DNA of 64,000 nt from Nisaea sediminum (GCF_014904705.1 NZ_JACZCQ010000014.1:1-64000); one strand, 5' to 3'; shown: positions 7,847-17,221, counted from the first letter of the stretch. The notes: a model not told the origin generated them from the sequence alone. Program-made: numbers and translations.

Positions 7847-8875
7847 ATGACCCAAGGATCTGACGGCCGGCGCACCTTCGTCATCGCCGAAGCCGGTGTG
7901 AACCATAACGGCGATCTCGCGCTTGCCCGGCAACTGGTCGAGATCGCGGTCGATGCCGGCGCCGACGCGGTCAAGTTCCAGACCTTTTCCGCCGGGGGGC
8001 TGGTCGCGGCTAATGCGCCCATGGCGGAGTACCAGAAAACCAATACCGGCAGCGACCGCTCCCAGCTCGACATGCTGGCAGAGCTCGAGCTGTCCCTCGA
8101 GGCCTTCGCCGAACTCGCCGAGTTTGCGGCTGCCAAGGGCATCGAGTTCATGTCGACGGCCTTCGATCCGGAGAGCCTCGCGCATCTCCTCACGCTCGGC
8201 GTCGGACGCCTCAAGATCCCCTCCGGCGAAATCACCAATCCCGAACTTGTCCGCGCTATCGGTGAGGCCGGGCTTCCGGTGATCATGTCGACAGGCATGG
8301 CCGACCTGGAAGAAGTCGGTCAGGCGCTCTTCTGGCTGAAGGAGAGCGGAGCGGCGGATATCTCGCTGCTGCATTGCGTCAGCGATTATCCGGCGGACCC
8401 GGCTGACGCCAATCTCGCGGCGATGGATACCATGCGGACCGCCTTCGGTCTGCCGGTCGGCTGGTCCGACCATACGCTCGGCGATACCGTGACGATCGCC
8501 GCCGTCGCCCGGGGCGCGTCCATCGTGGAGAAGCATTTCACCATCGATACCTCCCTGCCGGGCCCGGATCACAGGGCCTCGCTCGATCCGGCCGCGCTGA
8601 AGCGGATGGTGGAGAATATCCGCATCACCGAATCCGCCATCGGCACGGGTCTGAAACAGCCGACCGCGGCGGAGCGCAAGGTGGCACTGGTCGCCCGCCG
8701 CAGCGTCGCCTCGCGGCGCGAGATCGCGGCGGGTGCGGAGATCGCCATGGCGGATCTCGCCTTCCTGCGCCCCGGAACCGGGATCCCTCCCGCGAAGGCG
8801 GAAATGATCGTCGGCAGACGCGCGGCGCGCACCATTCCGGCGGGGACAATCATCGAGCTTTCCGACCTGGCCTGA
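7847..8875 (+). CDS. neuB: N-acetylneuraminate/legionaminate synthase (NeuB/LegI family)
   Basis: A 342-residue PEP-condensing aldolase-like enzyme that joins phosphoenolpyruvate to an N-acetylmannosamine-type sugar to give a nine-carbon nonulosonic acid. Domains: TIM barrel at about residues 10-270 with 'IAEAGVNHNGD', 'DAVKFQTF', 'KIPSGEITN' and 'GWSDHTLG', then a C-terminal SAF (antifreeze-like) domain at about 285-342 with 'RSVASRREIAAGAEI' and 'IVGRRAARTIPAG'. All these are the expected NeuB blocks. With legB, legC and a NeuC-like epimerase 24 kb away, legionaminic acid is the likely product, but the sequence alone does not separate neuraminate from legionaminate synthases. Third gene of the SDR-neuD-neuB operon. 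Confidence 0.93.
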   Translation: MTQGSDGRRTFVIAEAGVNHNGDLALARQLVEIAVDAGADAVKFQTFSAGGLVAANAPMAEYQKTNTGSDRSQLDMLAELELSLEAFAELAEFAAAKGIEFMSTAFDPESLAHLLTLGVGRLKIPSGEITNPELVRAIGEAGLPVIMSTGMADLEEVGQALFWLKESGAADISLLHCVSDYPADPADANLAAMDTMRTAFGLPVGWSDHTLGDTVTIAAVARGASIVEKHFTIDTSLPGPDHRASLDPAALKRMVENIRITESAIGTGLKQPTAAERKVALVARRSVASRREIAAGAEIAMADLAFLRPGTGIPPAKAEMIVGRRAARTIPAGTIIELSDLA

Positions 8876-8920
8876 CCGGTAGCACTTGCGCCGGGCGCCG
8901 CGGCACCCTATTTCCCGCGG

Positions 8921-10138
8921 ATGCCGACGAAAACGCAGCCTCTTTCCGCCCCGTCCTCGATCCTCTCGGTTGAGGATTCCCTGACCGCGCGTGAGATCGC
9001 GGACTGGCTTCTGCAGGCATCACGCAATCAACTCGACCTCGGAACGCTCTGGGGCGAGTTCTGCCATCGCCTCGCGCTTGCAGGCGTGCCCGTCGAACGC
9101 GGCACCGCGATCCTGATGGCCCTGCATGCGATCAGGGAGGGCGTGCATTGCGAATGGCGCATGGGGCAGCAGACAGAGGTAAAACCCTGGCATTACGCGC
9201 CGGGCAATGCGCAACTCTATCAGGAGAGCCCGCTCCGTCTCGTGCACGAGACGAAAAGCTGGCTGCACCGTCGGATCGACGCGAAGAGCGCGGCCGAGTT
9301 CCCGATCCTGAAAGACCTGCTGGCGCTCGGCTACACCGACTATGTCTGCGTGCCGATCATCTTCGCCAACGGAATGCAGAACGCGCTCACCTTCGCCAGC
9401 CGGGAAGCGGAGGGCTTCTCGAAACGCGATCTTGCCCTGCTGCGCGAGGTCATGCCGACGGCGAAGATCGTGCTCGAGCTTATGACCATCTACCGCAGCA
9501 TGGACGATGTGCTGGCGATGTATGTCGGCCGCGAGCCGGGCGGACGCATTCTCGCGGGTGAGGTCCGGCGCGGCACCGTCAACCGAATGCAGGCGGCGAT
9601 CCTGGTCGCCGACATGCGCAACTACACGCTGCTTTCCGACCGGCTCGGCGATCTGCAGACGGTCGAGCTGCTCGACGCCTATTACGACTGCATCATTCCC
9701 CCGATCCTTGAGCGCGGCGGGGAGGTGCTGAAATTCACCGGTGACGGCGTGCTGGCGATCTTCCAGGACGCGAGCGGATGCGGTGAATGCCATATGTGCC
9801 GGGGCGGCGCGCTCGAGGCCGCGATCGAGGGCCAAAAGCGGCTCGCGGCGCTCGACACCTCACGCTGGGGCGAGGATGTCGAAGTGCGGGCCGGGATCGC
9901 CCTGCATCACGGCGACGTCGCCTTCGGCAATGTTGGCTCCGGCGAACGGCTCGACTTCACGGTGATCGGCAAGGACGTCAATCTCGCCGCCCGGCTCGGC
10001 GCCAAGTGCCGGACGCTGGACGAGCCGATCCTGATGTCTGAAAGCTTCGTGGAAGGCCTGGAGCAGGGCGCCCGCCATCTCGGCGATTTCGGCCTGCGCG
10101 GCCTGCCCGGAAACCACGCGATCTACGTGCCGGCCTGA
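8921..10138 (+). CDS. Class III adenylate cyclase with N-terminal sensor-like region
   Basis: A 405-residue soluble protein with a GAF-like N-terminal region (about 50-205) and a class III nucleotide cyclase domain (about 220-395). Metal-binding Asp231 ('VADMRNYT') and Asp275 ('KFTGDG'), adenine-selecting Lys271 and Asp345, and transition-state Asn354 and Arg358 ('KDVNLAARL') are all present, so it should make cAMP. Three cysteines at 287, 290 and 293 ('CGECHMC') form a CxxCxxC cluster inside the catalytic domain, unusual and possibly redox- or metal-sensing. No membrane segment. It lies 45 bp after neuB on the same strand and could be read through from it, but a functional link to glycan synthesis is not evident. 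Confidence 0.88.
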   Translation: MPTKTQPLSAPSSILSVEDSLTAREIADWLLQASRNQLDLGTLWGEFCHRLALAGVPVERGTAILMALHAIREGVHCEWRMGQQTEVKPWHYAPGNAQLYQESPLRLVHETKSWLHRRIDAKSAAEFPILKDLLALGYTDYVCVPIIFANGMQNALTFASREAEGFSKRDLALLREVMPTAKIVLELMTIYRSMDDVLAMYVGREPGGRILAGEVRRGTVNRMQAAILVADMRNYTLLSDRLGDLQTVELLDAYYDCIIPPILERGGEVLKFTGDGVLAIFQDASGCGECHMCRGGALEAAIEGQKRLAALDTSRWGEDVEVRAGIALHHGDVAFGNVGSGERLDFTVIGKDVNLAARLGAKCRTLDEPILMSESFVEGLEQGARHLGDFGLRGLPGNHAIYVPA

Positions 10139-10159
10139 GCCGGAACCGCTGTCTCTCGA

Positions 10160-10792
10160 TTAGAACTCGATCCCGGCCTGCGCCTTGAAGCCCGAGCGGA
10201 AGGGATGCTTGATCTGCGTCATCTCGGTGACGAGATGGGCGGCCTCGATCAGCTCTTCCTTGGCGTTGCGGCCGGTGACGATGACATGCAGGTCTGGGCG
10301 CTTGTTCCTGAGCGTCTCCAGCACCTCCTCCAGCGGCAGGTAATCGTAGCGCAGGACGATGTTGAGCTCGTCCAGCAGCACCATGTTGATCTTCGGGTCC
10401 GCCATCAGCTCCTTCGCCTGTTCCCAGGCGGCGCGGGCGGCGGCGATGTCGCGGTTGAGGTCCTGGGTGTCCCAGGTGAAACCCTCGCCCATGGTGCGGA
10501 TGAAGACCTGGTCGGCGAAGGCCTCGAGGATCTTGCGCTCGCCGGTTTCCCACTTGCCTTTGACGAACTGCACGACGCCGACATTCATGCCGTGGCCGAT
10601 GGCGCGGCAGACCATGCCGAAAGCGGCGGTGCTCTTGCCCTTGCCCTTTCCGGTATGGACGATCAGCAGCCCGCCGGTCTCGGTCTTGGTCGCCATGATC
10701 TTGTTCCGGGCGGCCTTCTTCTTCGCCATTTTCTCGGCGTGACGGGCGGCCTTTTCCGGATCGATCTCGCTGCCGGTGATGTCGTCGCTCAT
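10160..10792 (-). CDS. cobO: Cob(I)yrinic acid a,c-diamide adenosyltransferase
   Basis: A 210-residue CobO/BtuR enzyme that transfers the adenosyl group of ATP to the cobalt of corrinoids. The P-loop 'GKGKGKS' lies at 48-54, followed by 'VVQFVKGKWETGE', 'VLLDELN' and 'VIVTGRNA', all characteristic of CobO. The N-terminal 35 residues are lysine/alanine-rich and typically poorly conserved. Last gene of the cobW-cobN-cobO operon, 48 bp behind cobN, and so expected to be under the B12 riboswitch upstream of cobW. Confidence 0.95.
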   Translation of the reverse strand: MSDDITGSEIDPEKAARHAEKMAKKKAARNKIMATKTETGGLLIVHTGKGKGKSTAAFGMVCRAIGHGMNVGVVQFVKGKWETGERKILEAFADQVFIRTMGEGFTWDTQDLNRDIAAARAAWEQAKELMADPKINMVLLDELNIVLRYDYLPLEEVLETLRNKRPDLHVIVTGRNAKEELIEAAHLVTEMTQIKHPFRSGFKAQAGIEF

Positions 10793-10840
10793 GATCTCTC
10801 TCCCATGTCCCTCATCATGGCACCCCGGAACCCATCGGGG

Positions 10841-13800
10841 TCAACCGGCGAGCGCCGTCAATTCCCCGTGCACTGCGTTCCGGCGCGGGCGCCAGAGTCC
10901 GCGGTCGAGCGCTTCCTTCAGTCGCGCCGCCATCTCCTTCAGCGCCGCCGGATTGTGCCGCTCGAGAAATTCGCGCACTTCCGGATCGTCCAGATAGGCA
11001 TCGAACACGGCGTCGAAATGATGATCGCCGACGCAGCGCGCGGTGGCGGCGAAGGCGAACATGTAATCGACCGTCGCCGCCATCTCGAAGGCGCCCTTGT
11101 AACCGTGCCGCATCACGCCCGCGATCCATTTCGGGTTCACGACGCGCGCCCGCACCACCCGCGCGATCTCCTCGTCGAGCGAGCGGATGCGCGGGCTCTC
11201 GGGCCGCGAATGGTCGTTGTGATAGACCTTCGGCTGGCTGCCGGAGAGGTGCCGGATCGCGGCGGTGATGCCGCCCTCGAACTGGTAATAGTCGTCGCTG
11301 TCGAGCAGATCGTGCTCGCGGTTGTCCTGGTTGTGCAGGACCAGCTCCACATCCTTCAGCCGGGATTCGAAGAGCGCGTGCGCGGCCTCGCCCTCGGCGC
11401 CCTTGCCGTAGGCGTATCCACCCCAGGCGACATAGGCCTTCGCGAGATCCTCCTCGCTCTCCCAGAGCTGCTCGTCGATCATCGCCTGCAGGCCAGCCCC
11501 GTAGGCACCGGGCTTGGAGCCGAACACCCGGTAGCCGGCCTGCTTCTCGGCGGCTTCGCGGCTGGCGCCGGCCTCCTCAAAGGCGGCCGCATCGGCGCGG
11601 TAGCGGGCGGCGAGCGGGTTCTCGGCCGGCGTCTCGTCGAGCTTCGCGACGGCGCGGGCGGCACTGTCGAGCAGGTCGATCTGGAACGGGAAGGCGTCGC
11701 GGAAGAAGCCTGAGACGCGGAAGGTGACATCGACGCGCGGGCGGTCGAGTACCGAAGTCGGCAGGATCTCGAAGCCGGTGACGCGGCCGCTGGCGACGTC
11801 CCATTCCGGCCGGACGCCCATCAGCGCTAGGGCCTGGGCGATATCGTCGCCGCCGGTGCGCATGTTCGCTGTGCCCCAGGCGGAAAGGGCGAGCCTTTCG
11901 GGCCAGGTGCCGTTCTCCTGCCGGTAGCGTTCCAGCAGCAGCGCGGCGGATTTCCAGCCGAGCTGCCAGGCCGCCGGGGTCGGAACTGCGCGGGTATCGA
12001 CGGAATAGAAGTTGCGGCCGGTCGGCAGCACGTCCGGCCGCCCCCGCGTCGGCGCGCCGGAGGAGCCGGGGGCGACGAAGCGGCCGGCGAGGCCCTTCAG
12101 GAGGCCGTCCAGTTCGGCATCGCCGCAGCTCGTGACGGTCGGGCGGAGATGCGCGTCGACCGCGTCCAGCACGGCGCGCGTGCGCTCCCAGGCCGGCTCC
12201 GGGTCGGCGTTCCCGGCGACAAGCGCGTGGGCCAGCAGTTCGAGCCGCTCGACCGTATCGCCGTGACTGCGCCAGGGGGACTCGTCGATCGCAGCGAGCG
12301 CTTCCGGCCTGTCGCCGGCCCAGTCCTCGGCCATGTCGGCTGCCAGCGGGTCGAACGGTTCGCCGGCCACCTCGAGTCCGAGATCGCGGGCGAGCGCGCG
12401 CTGCAGCGAGGCGTCGCCGCCTTCGCCCTGTGCCCGCGGCACGCGAACCAGCGCCGTCAGCAGATCGTCCAGCAGCCGCCCTTCCGGTGCGACGCCGAAG
12501 ATGTGCAGCCCGTCGCGGATCTGCAGTTCCTTCAGCTCGCAGAGATAGCCGTCGAGCCGGTTCAGCTTTTCCGCCGCGTCGTCGGTGGCAATGAGGCCGA
12601 GATCCTTGTCGAGGCCGATGGCGGCCATCTTCTCCAGGATCTGCTCCGAGAGCAGCTTCAGGCGGCGCGGATCGACCCCGGCGGCCTGGTAATATTCGTC
12701 GACCAGCCCCTCCAGCTCCTTCAGCGGGCCGTAGCTCTCGGCGCGGGTCAGCGGCGGGGTCAGGTGGTCGACGATGACGGCGGCCGACCGGCGCTTCGCC
12801 TGCGTGCCCTCGCCCGGATCGTTGACGATGAAGGGATAGAGATGCGGCACCGGGCCGAAGACGGCTTCCGGGTAGCACTCTTCCGAAAGCGCCAGCGCCT
12901 TGCCCGGCAGCCATTCCATGTTGCCATGCTTGCCCATATGGATGACGGCATGGGCGCCGAATTCGTGGCGCAGCCAGATGTAGAAGGCGAGGTAGCCGTG
13001 CGGCGGAACTAGGTCCGGGGAGTGGTAGGTCTCGGTCGGATCGATATTGTAACCGCGCGCCGGCTGGATCCCGACGACCACATTGCCGAGTGTGAGCACG
13101 GAGAGCCGGAAGGTGTCGCCGACGACGAAGGGATCGCTCTCAGGCGCTCCCCAGCGATCTTCGATATCGCTCCGGACCTTCTCGGGTAGGCTCGCGTAAG
13201 CCGCCTTGTAGGCATCGAGAGAGAGCGTGGCGCCCCCTTTGCGGCCGGCGCGGTCGGAGAGATCGTTGGTCGGGCCGGAGGACATGCGGCCGATCAGGGC
13301 GTCGCCGTTGATCGGCATGTCGCGGACGCCGTAACCGGCATCGCTCATGGCGCGGAGCACGTTGATGGTTCCCGCCGGCGTGTCGAGCCCGACGCCATTG
13401 CCGAGCCGGCCGTCCCGGTTCGGATAGTTCGCCAGCACCAGCGCGATCCGGCGCTCTTTGGCCGTCGTCGCACGCAGCTTCGCCCAGCCCGCCGCGAGCT
13501 TCGCGGTGAAGGCGATGCGGTCCGGGACCGGGGCGTAGGTGACGATGGAACATTCCGTCGCCGCGTCCCGCCGCGCCTCGGCCTTGAAGGAGACGGCACG
13601 GGCGAGCACCCGTCCGTCCACCTCCGGGAGGGCCACGTTCATGGCGATGTCGCGGGCGGAGAGACCGGCGGTGGACGTTTCCCAGCCCTCGCGGTTGCCG
13701 CCGGAGAAGATCACCTGCAGCACGGTGCAGTCGGCCGGATCGAACGGTGTTGCGCCGCCGGGCGCGCCCGGTTTGGAGACGGCGAAGCCGGTGGCGTTCA

Positions 13801-14599
13801 GGATCACGCCCGGCGGTGCGCCTTCGATCGCATCCCGGATCAGGTCGGCAGAGACCGGGTCCTTCAGGCTGGAGACATAGAGCGGCACCGGCGCGAGGCC
13901 CTCCGCGCGCATCGCCTCGACGAGCGCGTCGACGGGCGCCGTGTTCCCCGCTTGCACCAGCGCCCGGTAGAAGGCGATCGGCGCCGGGATCGCGTCCGGC
14001 GCGGAGGCGGCGAGCACTTCCTCCAGCGACGGATGGTTGCGGCCCGCGAGGTAGTATCCCGCCTTCGGCAGCGGTGCAGGCTCGCGCCAGTCGGTTTCCG
14101 TTCCGATCAGGCTCGCGGCATAGCGGACGGCCTCCGCCGCGTTGCCGATCCCGCCCTCGATCAGGTAGCGCCAGAGCCGCTGGCAGGCGGCGGTATCGAG
14201 CGTGCCGTGCCCGCTCAGGTCCGGGTCCGGCTGGTCGTCTCCGGGCAGGAAGGCGAGCGGGATCTTCTTGCGGCGGCAGAAGGCCGAGAGCTGCTCGACG
14301 CCGTAGGGCCAGTAGCCGGTGCCGCCGATCACCCGCGCGACGACGAGTTTGGCGTGCGCAACCATCTCCTCGACATAGAGATCGACGGAGAGGTTGTGGC
14401 CGAGTTGCATGAGATTGGCGAGACGCAGGCTCGGGAACGGGCCGTCATGGCCGGCCGTCACCTGCGCATAGCCCTGGGCGAGGCAGGAGAGTTCGGTGTC
14501 CGCCGCGCTCAGGATCAGGATGTCGCCCGGCGTCTGGCCGAGATCGACCGCCTCGCTGCCGTCGGTGACCGTGCCGGGTGTTGCCGCCAGAAGATGCAT
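10841..14599 (-). CDS. cobN: Cobaltochelatase subunit CobN
   Basis: A 1252-residue large subunit of the aerobic ATP-dependent cobaltochelatase, which inserts cobalt into hydrogenobyrinic acid a,c-diamide. Full length for the family. Recognisable blocks include 'VVARVIGGTGYWPYG' near the N-terminus, 'YPNRDGRLGNGVGLDTP', 'VIHMGKHGNMEWLPGKA' and 'GRNFYSVDTRAVPT' in the middle, and 'NHDHSRPESPRIRSL'-type and 'NPKWIAGVMRHGYKGA' blocks near the C-terminus. It works in a complex with CobS and CobT, neither of which lies in the window. Placed between cobW (30 bp upstream) and cobO. Several long frames on the opposite strand here are shadows of its GC-rich codons. Confidence 0.96.
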   Translation of the reverse strand: MHLLAATPGTVTDGSEAVDLGQTPGDILILSAADTELSCLAQGYAQVTAGHDGPFPSLRLANLMQLGHNLSVDLYVEEMVAHAKLVVARVIGGTGYWPYGVEQLSAFCRRKKIPLAFLPGDDQPDPDLSGHGTLDTAACQRLWRYLIEGGIGNAAEAVRYAASLIGTETDWREPAPLPKAGYYLAGRNHPSLEEVLAASAPDAIPAPIAFYRALVQAGNTAPVDALVEAMRAEGLAPVPLYVSSLKDPVSADLIRDAIEGAPPGVILNATGFAVSKPGAPGGATPFDPADCTVLQVIFSGGNREGWETSTAGLSARDIAMNVALPEVDGRVLARAVSFKAEARRDAATECSIVTYAPVPDRIAFTAKLAAGWAKLRATTAKERRIALVLANYPNRDGRLGNGVGLDTPAGTINVLRAMSDAGYGVRDMPINGDALIGRMSSGPTNDLSDRAGRKGGATLSLDAYKAAYASLPEKVRSDIEDRWGAPESDPFVVGDTFRLSVLTLGNVVVGIQPARGYNIDPTETYHSPDLVPPHGYLAFYIWLRHEFGAHAVIHMGKHGNMEWLPGKALALSEECYPEAVFGPVPHLYPFIVNDPGEGTQAKRRSAAVIVDHLTPPLTRAESYGPLKELEGLVDEYYQAAGVDPRRLKLLSEQILEKMAAIGLDKDLGLIATDDAAEKLNRLDGYLCELKELQIRDGLHIFGVAPEGRLLDDLLTALVRVPRAQGEGGDASLQRALARDLGLEVAGEPFDPLAADMAEDWAGDRPEALAAIDESPWRSHGDTVERLELLAHALVAGNADPEPAWERTRAVLDAVDAHLRPTVTSCGDAELDGLLKGLAGRFVAPGSSGAPTRGRPDVLPTGRNFYSVDTRAVPTPAAWQLGWKSAALLLERYRQENGTWPERLALSAWGTANMRTGGDDIAQALALMGVRPEWDVASGRVTGFEILPTSVLDRPRVDVTFRVSGFFRDAFPFQIDLLDSAARAVAKLDETPAENPLAARYRADAAAFEEAGASREAAEKQAGYRVFGSKPGAYGAGLQAMIDEQLWESEEDLAKAYVAWGGYAYGKGAEGEAAHALFESRLKDVELVLHNQDNREHDLLDSDDYYQFEGGITAAIRHLSGSQPKVYHNDHSRPESPRIRSLDEEIARVVRARVVNPKWIAGVMRHGYKGAFEMAATVDYMFAFAATARCVGDHHFDAVFDAYLDDPEVREFLERHNPAALKEMAARLKEALDRGLWRPRRNAVHGELTALAG

Positions 14600-14629
14600 G
14601 GGGCCTCCGCTGAGGAGAGGCCGGGTCTG

Positions 14630-15658
14630 TTACCCGGCGATGGCGGCGGCGATGGCGGCGCGGTCGAGCCCGTGATGGCCGATCACGACGAGGCGGGATT
14701 CCCGCGTCTCCCCGCCCTTCCAGTCGCGGTCGAAATAGCGCTGGATGCGCGGGCCGACACCTTGGATCACCTGGCGCATCGGCTTGCCCGGGATGTCAAG
14801 GAAGCCCTTCACGCGGAGGATGTCGTGGTCGCGCACGGCGGCGACGATGCGCTCCTCCAGCGCCTCGACGTCCTCGACGGACGCGAGCGGCAGCACGAAG
14901 CTGTCGAAATCGTCATGGTCGTGCTCGTGGCCGTCGTCATGGTGCGAGGGCCGGCTGTCGAGATCGTCCTCCGCCGCGGCGCCGAGGCCGAGCAGGATTT
15001 CCGCGCCGAGCTGGCCGTGTGCGCTGGCGACGGTCTTCACGCCGCCCCGGAGATAGGGAAGGACGGTCTCCCGCACTTTCGAGAGACTGGTCTCGTCGAG
15101 CAGGTCGGTCTTGTTCAGCACCACCATGTCGGCGCACTGCAGCTGTTCCTCGAACAGCTCCTCCAGCGGACTCTCATGGTCGAGCGACTCGTCGGCCTCG
15201 CGCTGGCCCTGCACCGCGTCGTGATCGTCGGCGAAACGGCCCTCGGAGACGGCGGCGGCGTCGATCACCGCGATGACACCGTCGACGGTGGTGCGGGTGC
15301 GCACTTCCGGCCAGGCGAAGGCCTTGACCAGCGGCTTCGGCAGGGCGAGGCCGGAGGTCTCGATGATGATGTGGTCGGGCTTGTCCGGGCGGGCGAGGAT
15401 CGCCTCGATGGTCGGCAGGAAATCGTCCGCGACCGTGCAGCAGATGCAGCCGTTGGCGAGCTCGATCACGTCCTCGTCGCTGCAGCCCTCGATGCCGCAG
15501 CCGGTCAGCAGCTCGCGGTCGACGCCGAGATCGCCGAATTCGTTGATGATGAAGGCGAAGCGGCGGCCGCCATTGTTCTCCACCAGGTGCCGGATCATGC
15601 TGGTCTTGCCGGCACCGAGAAATCCGGTGATGACGGTGGCGGGGATCTTCTCACTCAT
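14630..15658 (-). CDS. cobW: CobW-family GTPase, cobalt chaperone
   Basis: A 342-residue G3E-family GTPase that is thought to deliver cobalt to the CobN chelatase. Features in order: P-loop 'GFLGAGKTS' at 12-20, 'NEFGDLGVD' at 39-47, metal-binding 'CICC' at 71-74, guanine-binding 'NKTD' at 182-185, a histidine-rich loop at about 239-250 that can hold metal, and the C-terminal CobW domain. The ATG at 15658 follows a strong GAGGAGG; an in-frame start 39 bases further upstream would lack it. First gene of cobW-cobN-cobO and directly downstream of a cobalamin riboswitch. Confidence 0.95.
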   Translation of the reverse strand: MSEKIPATVITGFLGAGKTSMIRHLVENNGGRRFAFIINEFGDLGVDRELLTGCGIEGCSDEDVIELANGCICCTVADDFLPTIEAILARPDKPDHIIIETSGLALPKPLVKAFAWPEVRTRTTVDGVIAVIDAAAVSEGRFADDHDAVQGQREADESLDHESPLEELFEEQLQCADMVVLNKTDLLDETSLSKVRETVLPYLRGGVKTVASAHGQLGAEILLGLGAAAEDDLDSRPSHHDDGHEHDHDDFDSFVLPLASVEDVEALEERIVAAVRDHDILRVKGFLDIPGKPMRQVIQGVGPRIQRYFDRDWKGGETRESRLVVIGHHGLDRAAIAAAIAG

Positions 15659-15764
15659 GTCTGCCTCCTCGGGCCTTCCAAAGGCCGGTGATGTCACGTC
15701 TCGTCACCGAACGGAAGACCGTGCCCCGGACACACCCCGGACCGAAGCGGGCGACGATGCTGAC

Positions 15765-15942
15765 GGCAGGTCTCCTGGCTCGCCGGGTCTTCGCGCTCCA
15801 TCCGCCTTCCCGGCGGCAGTTCCCTGCCTCCAGTGGCCTCCGGTCGAAGCGCTCGCCGGCTACAGTTGCGGGGGCAGCCGCGGCTTGGACCGGCCAGATT
15901 GACCGGACCTCCACGTTCCCTTTTGATCCCCGAGGGGAACCG
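15765..15942 (-). promoter_or_regulatory. Cobalamin riboswitch upstream of cobW
   Basis: On the minus strand the leader of cobW carries the full set of conserved cobalamin-riboswitch elements in order: an 'AAAAGGGAAcgtGG' block (about 15910-15925), the core 'CTGCCCCCGCAACTGTA' (15861-15877), 'GCCACTG' (about 15830-15836) and 'GGGAAGG', and a perfect B12 box 'AGCCAGGAGACCTGCC' at 15765-15780. About 106 nt separate it from the ATG of cobW, enough for an expression platform. Known riboswitches of this type turn off B12 genes when adenosylcobalamin is abundant. The 5' limit near 15942 is approximate. Confidence 0.96.
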
Positions 15943-16086
15943 TCTGCGGGACTCTTGTCTGATGGGGCGGCTTTCGAGTCAAGGACCGTCGGAGCCGGAA
16001 TCGACTCCGGAGGACAATATCGGTTACATTGCCTGCGAAAAAATGAGTCGATTGGACCTGAACGGACGAGAATCGAAAGTCACCAG

Positions 16087-16479
16087 ATGGCGATTGCATC
16101 AACGACTTCGGTATCCCAGCAACTGAGTGCGCTCAACCTTGTCGGAGCGGCGCAACCGGCGGCTTCCGGGGGCTCCCCGACGACCACCACCCCGCAGCCC
16201 GTATCCGCCGCCGAAAGTCCCGCCGTCGCGGCCAGTTCCGTAATCGGCAGTTCCAGTCAGCAGAGTGCGGCTGTCTCGCAGGCGCAGTCCGCGCTTCAGG
16301 CGGCCGAGCGGGTCGTCGCCCAGCGCGAGGCCGACCTGCGCGACGCGAGAAGCGCCGTGGATGCCGCTTCCGATACGGCTGATCAGAGGCGTCAGGCCCT
16401 GTTCGATGCGGAATCGGCGGAACGCGTCGCACTCGCCGAGCAGCTCGAACGCGGCTCGCTGGTCAATATTTCCGTCTGA
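16087..16479 (+). CDS. Small alanine/serine-rich coiled-coil protein of unknown function
   Basis: A 130-residue protein, family not recognised. Residues 1-60 are rich in Ala, Ser, Thr, Gly and Pro with 'SPTTTTPQP', and residues 60-122 form a likely amphipathic coiled coil rich in Ala, Gln, Glu and Arg ('QAQSALQAAERVVAQREA'). No signal peptide or membrane helix. The frame stays open further upstream, but that part is antisense to the riboswitch and cobW leader, so the ATG at 16087 is chosen; the ribosome-binding site is weak. It resembles small proteins often found next to flagellar genes in alphaproteobacteria, but that is only a similarity of composition. It converges with the methyltransferase gene downstream. 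Confidence 0.6.
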   Translation: MAIASTTSVSQQLSALNLVGAAQPAASGGSPTTTTPQPVSAAESPAVAASSVIGSSSQQSAAVSQAQSALQAAERVVAQREADLRDARSAVDAASDTADQRRQALFDAESAERVALAEQLERGSLVNISV

Positions 16480-16532
16480 ACATCGTCAGAGGACAGGGGC
16501 GGGCCCTGAAGTGCCGGGCCGCCCGGAAATCT

Positions 16533-17162
16533 TCAGATAATCACCAGTGTTTCAGCGGGGGGCTTCAGCAGGGAGCGTTCTCTCGGTCTCGCGGGCTTGA
16601 TCGCGGTGAGCTCCACATAAAGCTCCTTCACGATGCTGTTGCACGTTCTGACCATCATCATGACTTCGTTCTTCGTTTTCCCTTGCACAACGTGCCGCTC
16701 GATGCGGAGCTCGCACCGTGTCAAGTCCCAGTCGCCGGTATAGCCGTAGTCCATGCCGTAGTATTTCGGCTGCCCGAAATACTGAAACGTTTTCGGGAAG
16801 TACGGCCGTGTGTGCGTCGGATCGACCCATGCGTCCTCATGAAACCCGTGCGGGATGGCGATCTGAAACACGGCCCCCGGTTTGGCGACCCGATAGAGCT
16901 CCTGCATGACGTCGAGCGGTTTCTGCAAGTGCTCGAGGGTGTGATGCATCAGAAATTTCGAGAAACGGTTATCCGCGAATGGCAGCGGGTTGGAGGCCAC
17001 CGCATCCAAGTCAAACGCGAGATCAACCCCGTCGCCGGCAACGATGTCCAAGTTGATCATATCATCGAGAATTTGGCTTCCGCAGCCAAGATGCAGTCCG
17101 TCTTTCTGGTCGAGGTGATTCAAGGATCCGGATCCTTCATGAAATCGGCATTGTTGACGCAC
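16533..17162 (-). CDS. Class I SAM-dependent methyltransferase
   Basis: A 209-residue protein of the methyltransferase type 11 group. Motif I is 'LHLGCGSQILDDMINLDI' and the post-motif segment 'KFLMHHTLEHLQKP' is typical of this family. Acceptor unknown; in this setting probably a sugar or lipid-linked glycan. GTG at 17162 is given as the start; a TTG at 17123 with GGATCCGGA upstream would remove 13 residues and fits the motif I position better. It is followed by no gene on its strand for a short distance and sits 59 bp downstream of a 2OG oxygenase gene on the same strand, so the two may form an operon. Confidence 0.8.
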   Translation of the reverse strand: MRQQCRFHEGSGSLNHLDQKDGLHLGCGSQILDDMINLDIVAGDGVDLAFDLDAVASNPLPFADNRFSKFLMHHTLEHLQKPLDVMQELYRVAKPGAVFQIAIPHGFHEDAWVDPTHTRPYFPKTFQYFGQPKYYGMDYGYTGDWDLTRCELRIERHVVQGKTKNEVMMMVRTCNSIVKELYVELTAIKPARPRERSLLKPPAETLVII

Positions 17163-17221
17163 GAATACGCACCTGTTTGGCCGGATGTTAGCGTCTTGAT
17201 GGCGGTAAGCCGATGCCAGGC

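Noticed and set aside
13952-15691. Long plus-strand open frame of 579 codons over cobN and cobW
   Set aside because: It is a GC-rich shadow; the minus strand carries full-length cobN and cobW with conserved motifs, and the plus frame shows no recognisable domain.
16480-16532. Terminator between the coiled-coil gene and the methyltransferase gene
   Set aside because: The GC-rich stretch looked palindromic, but the arms are not true reverse complements and no T-run follows.
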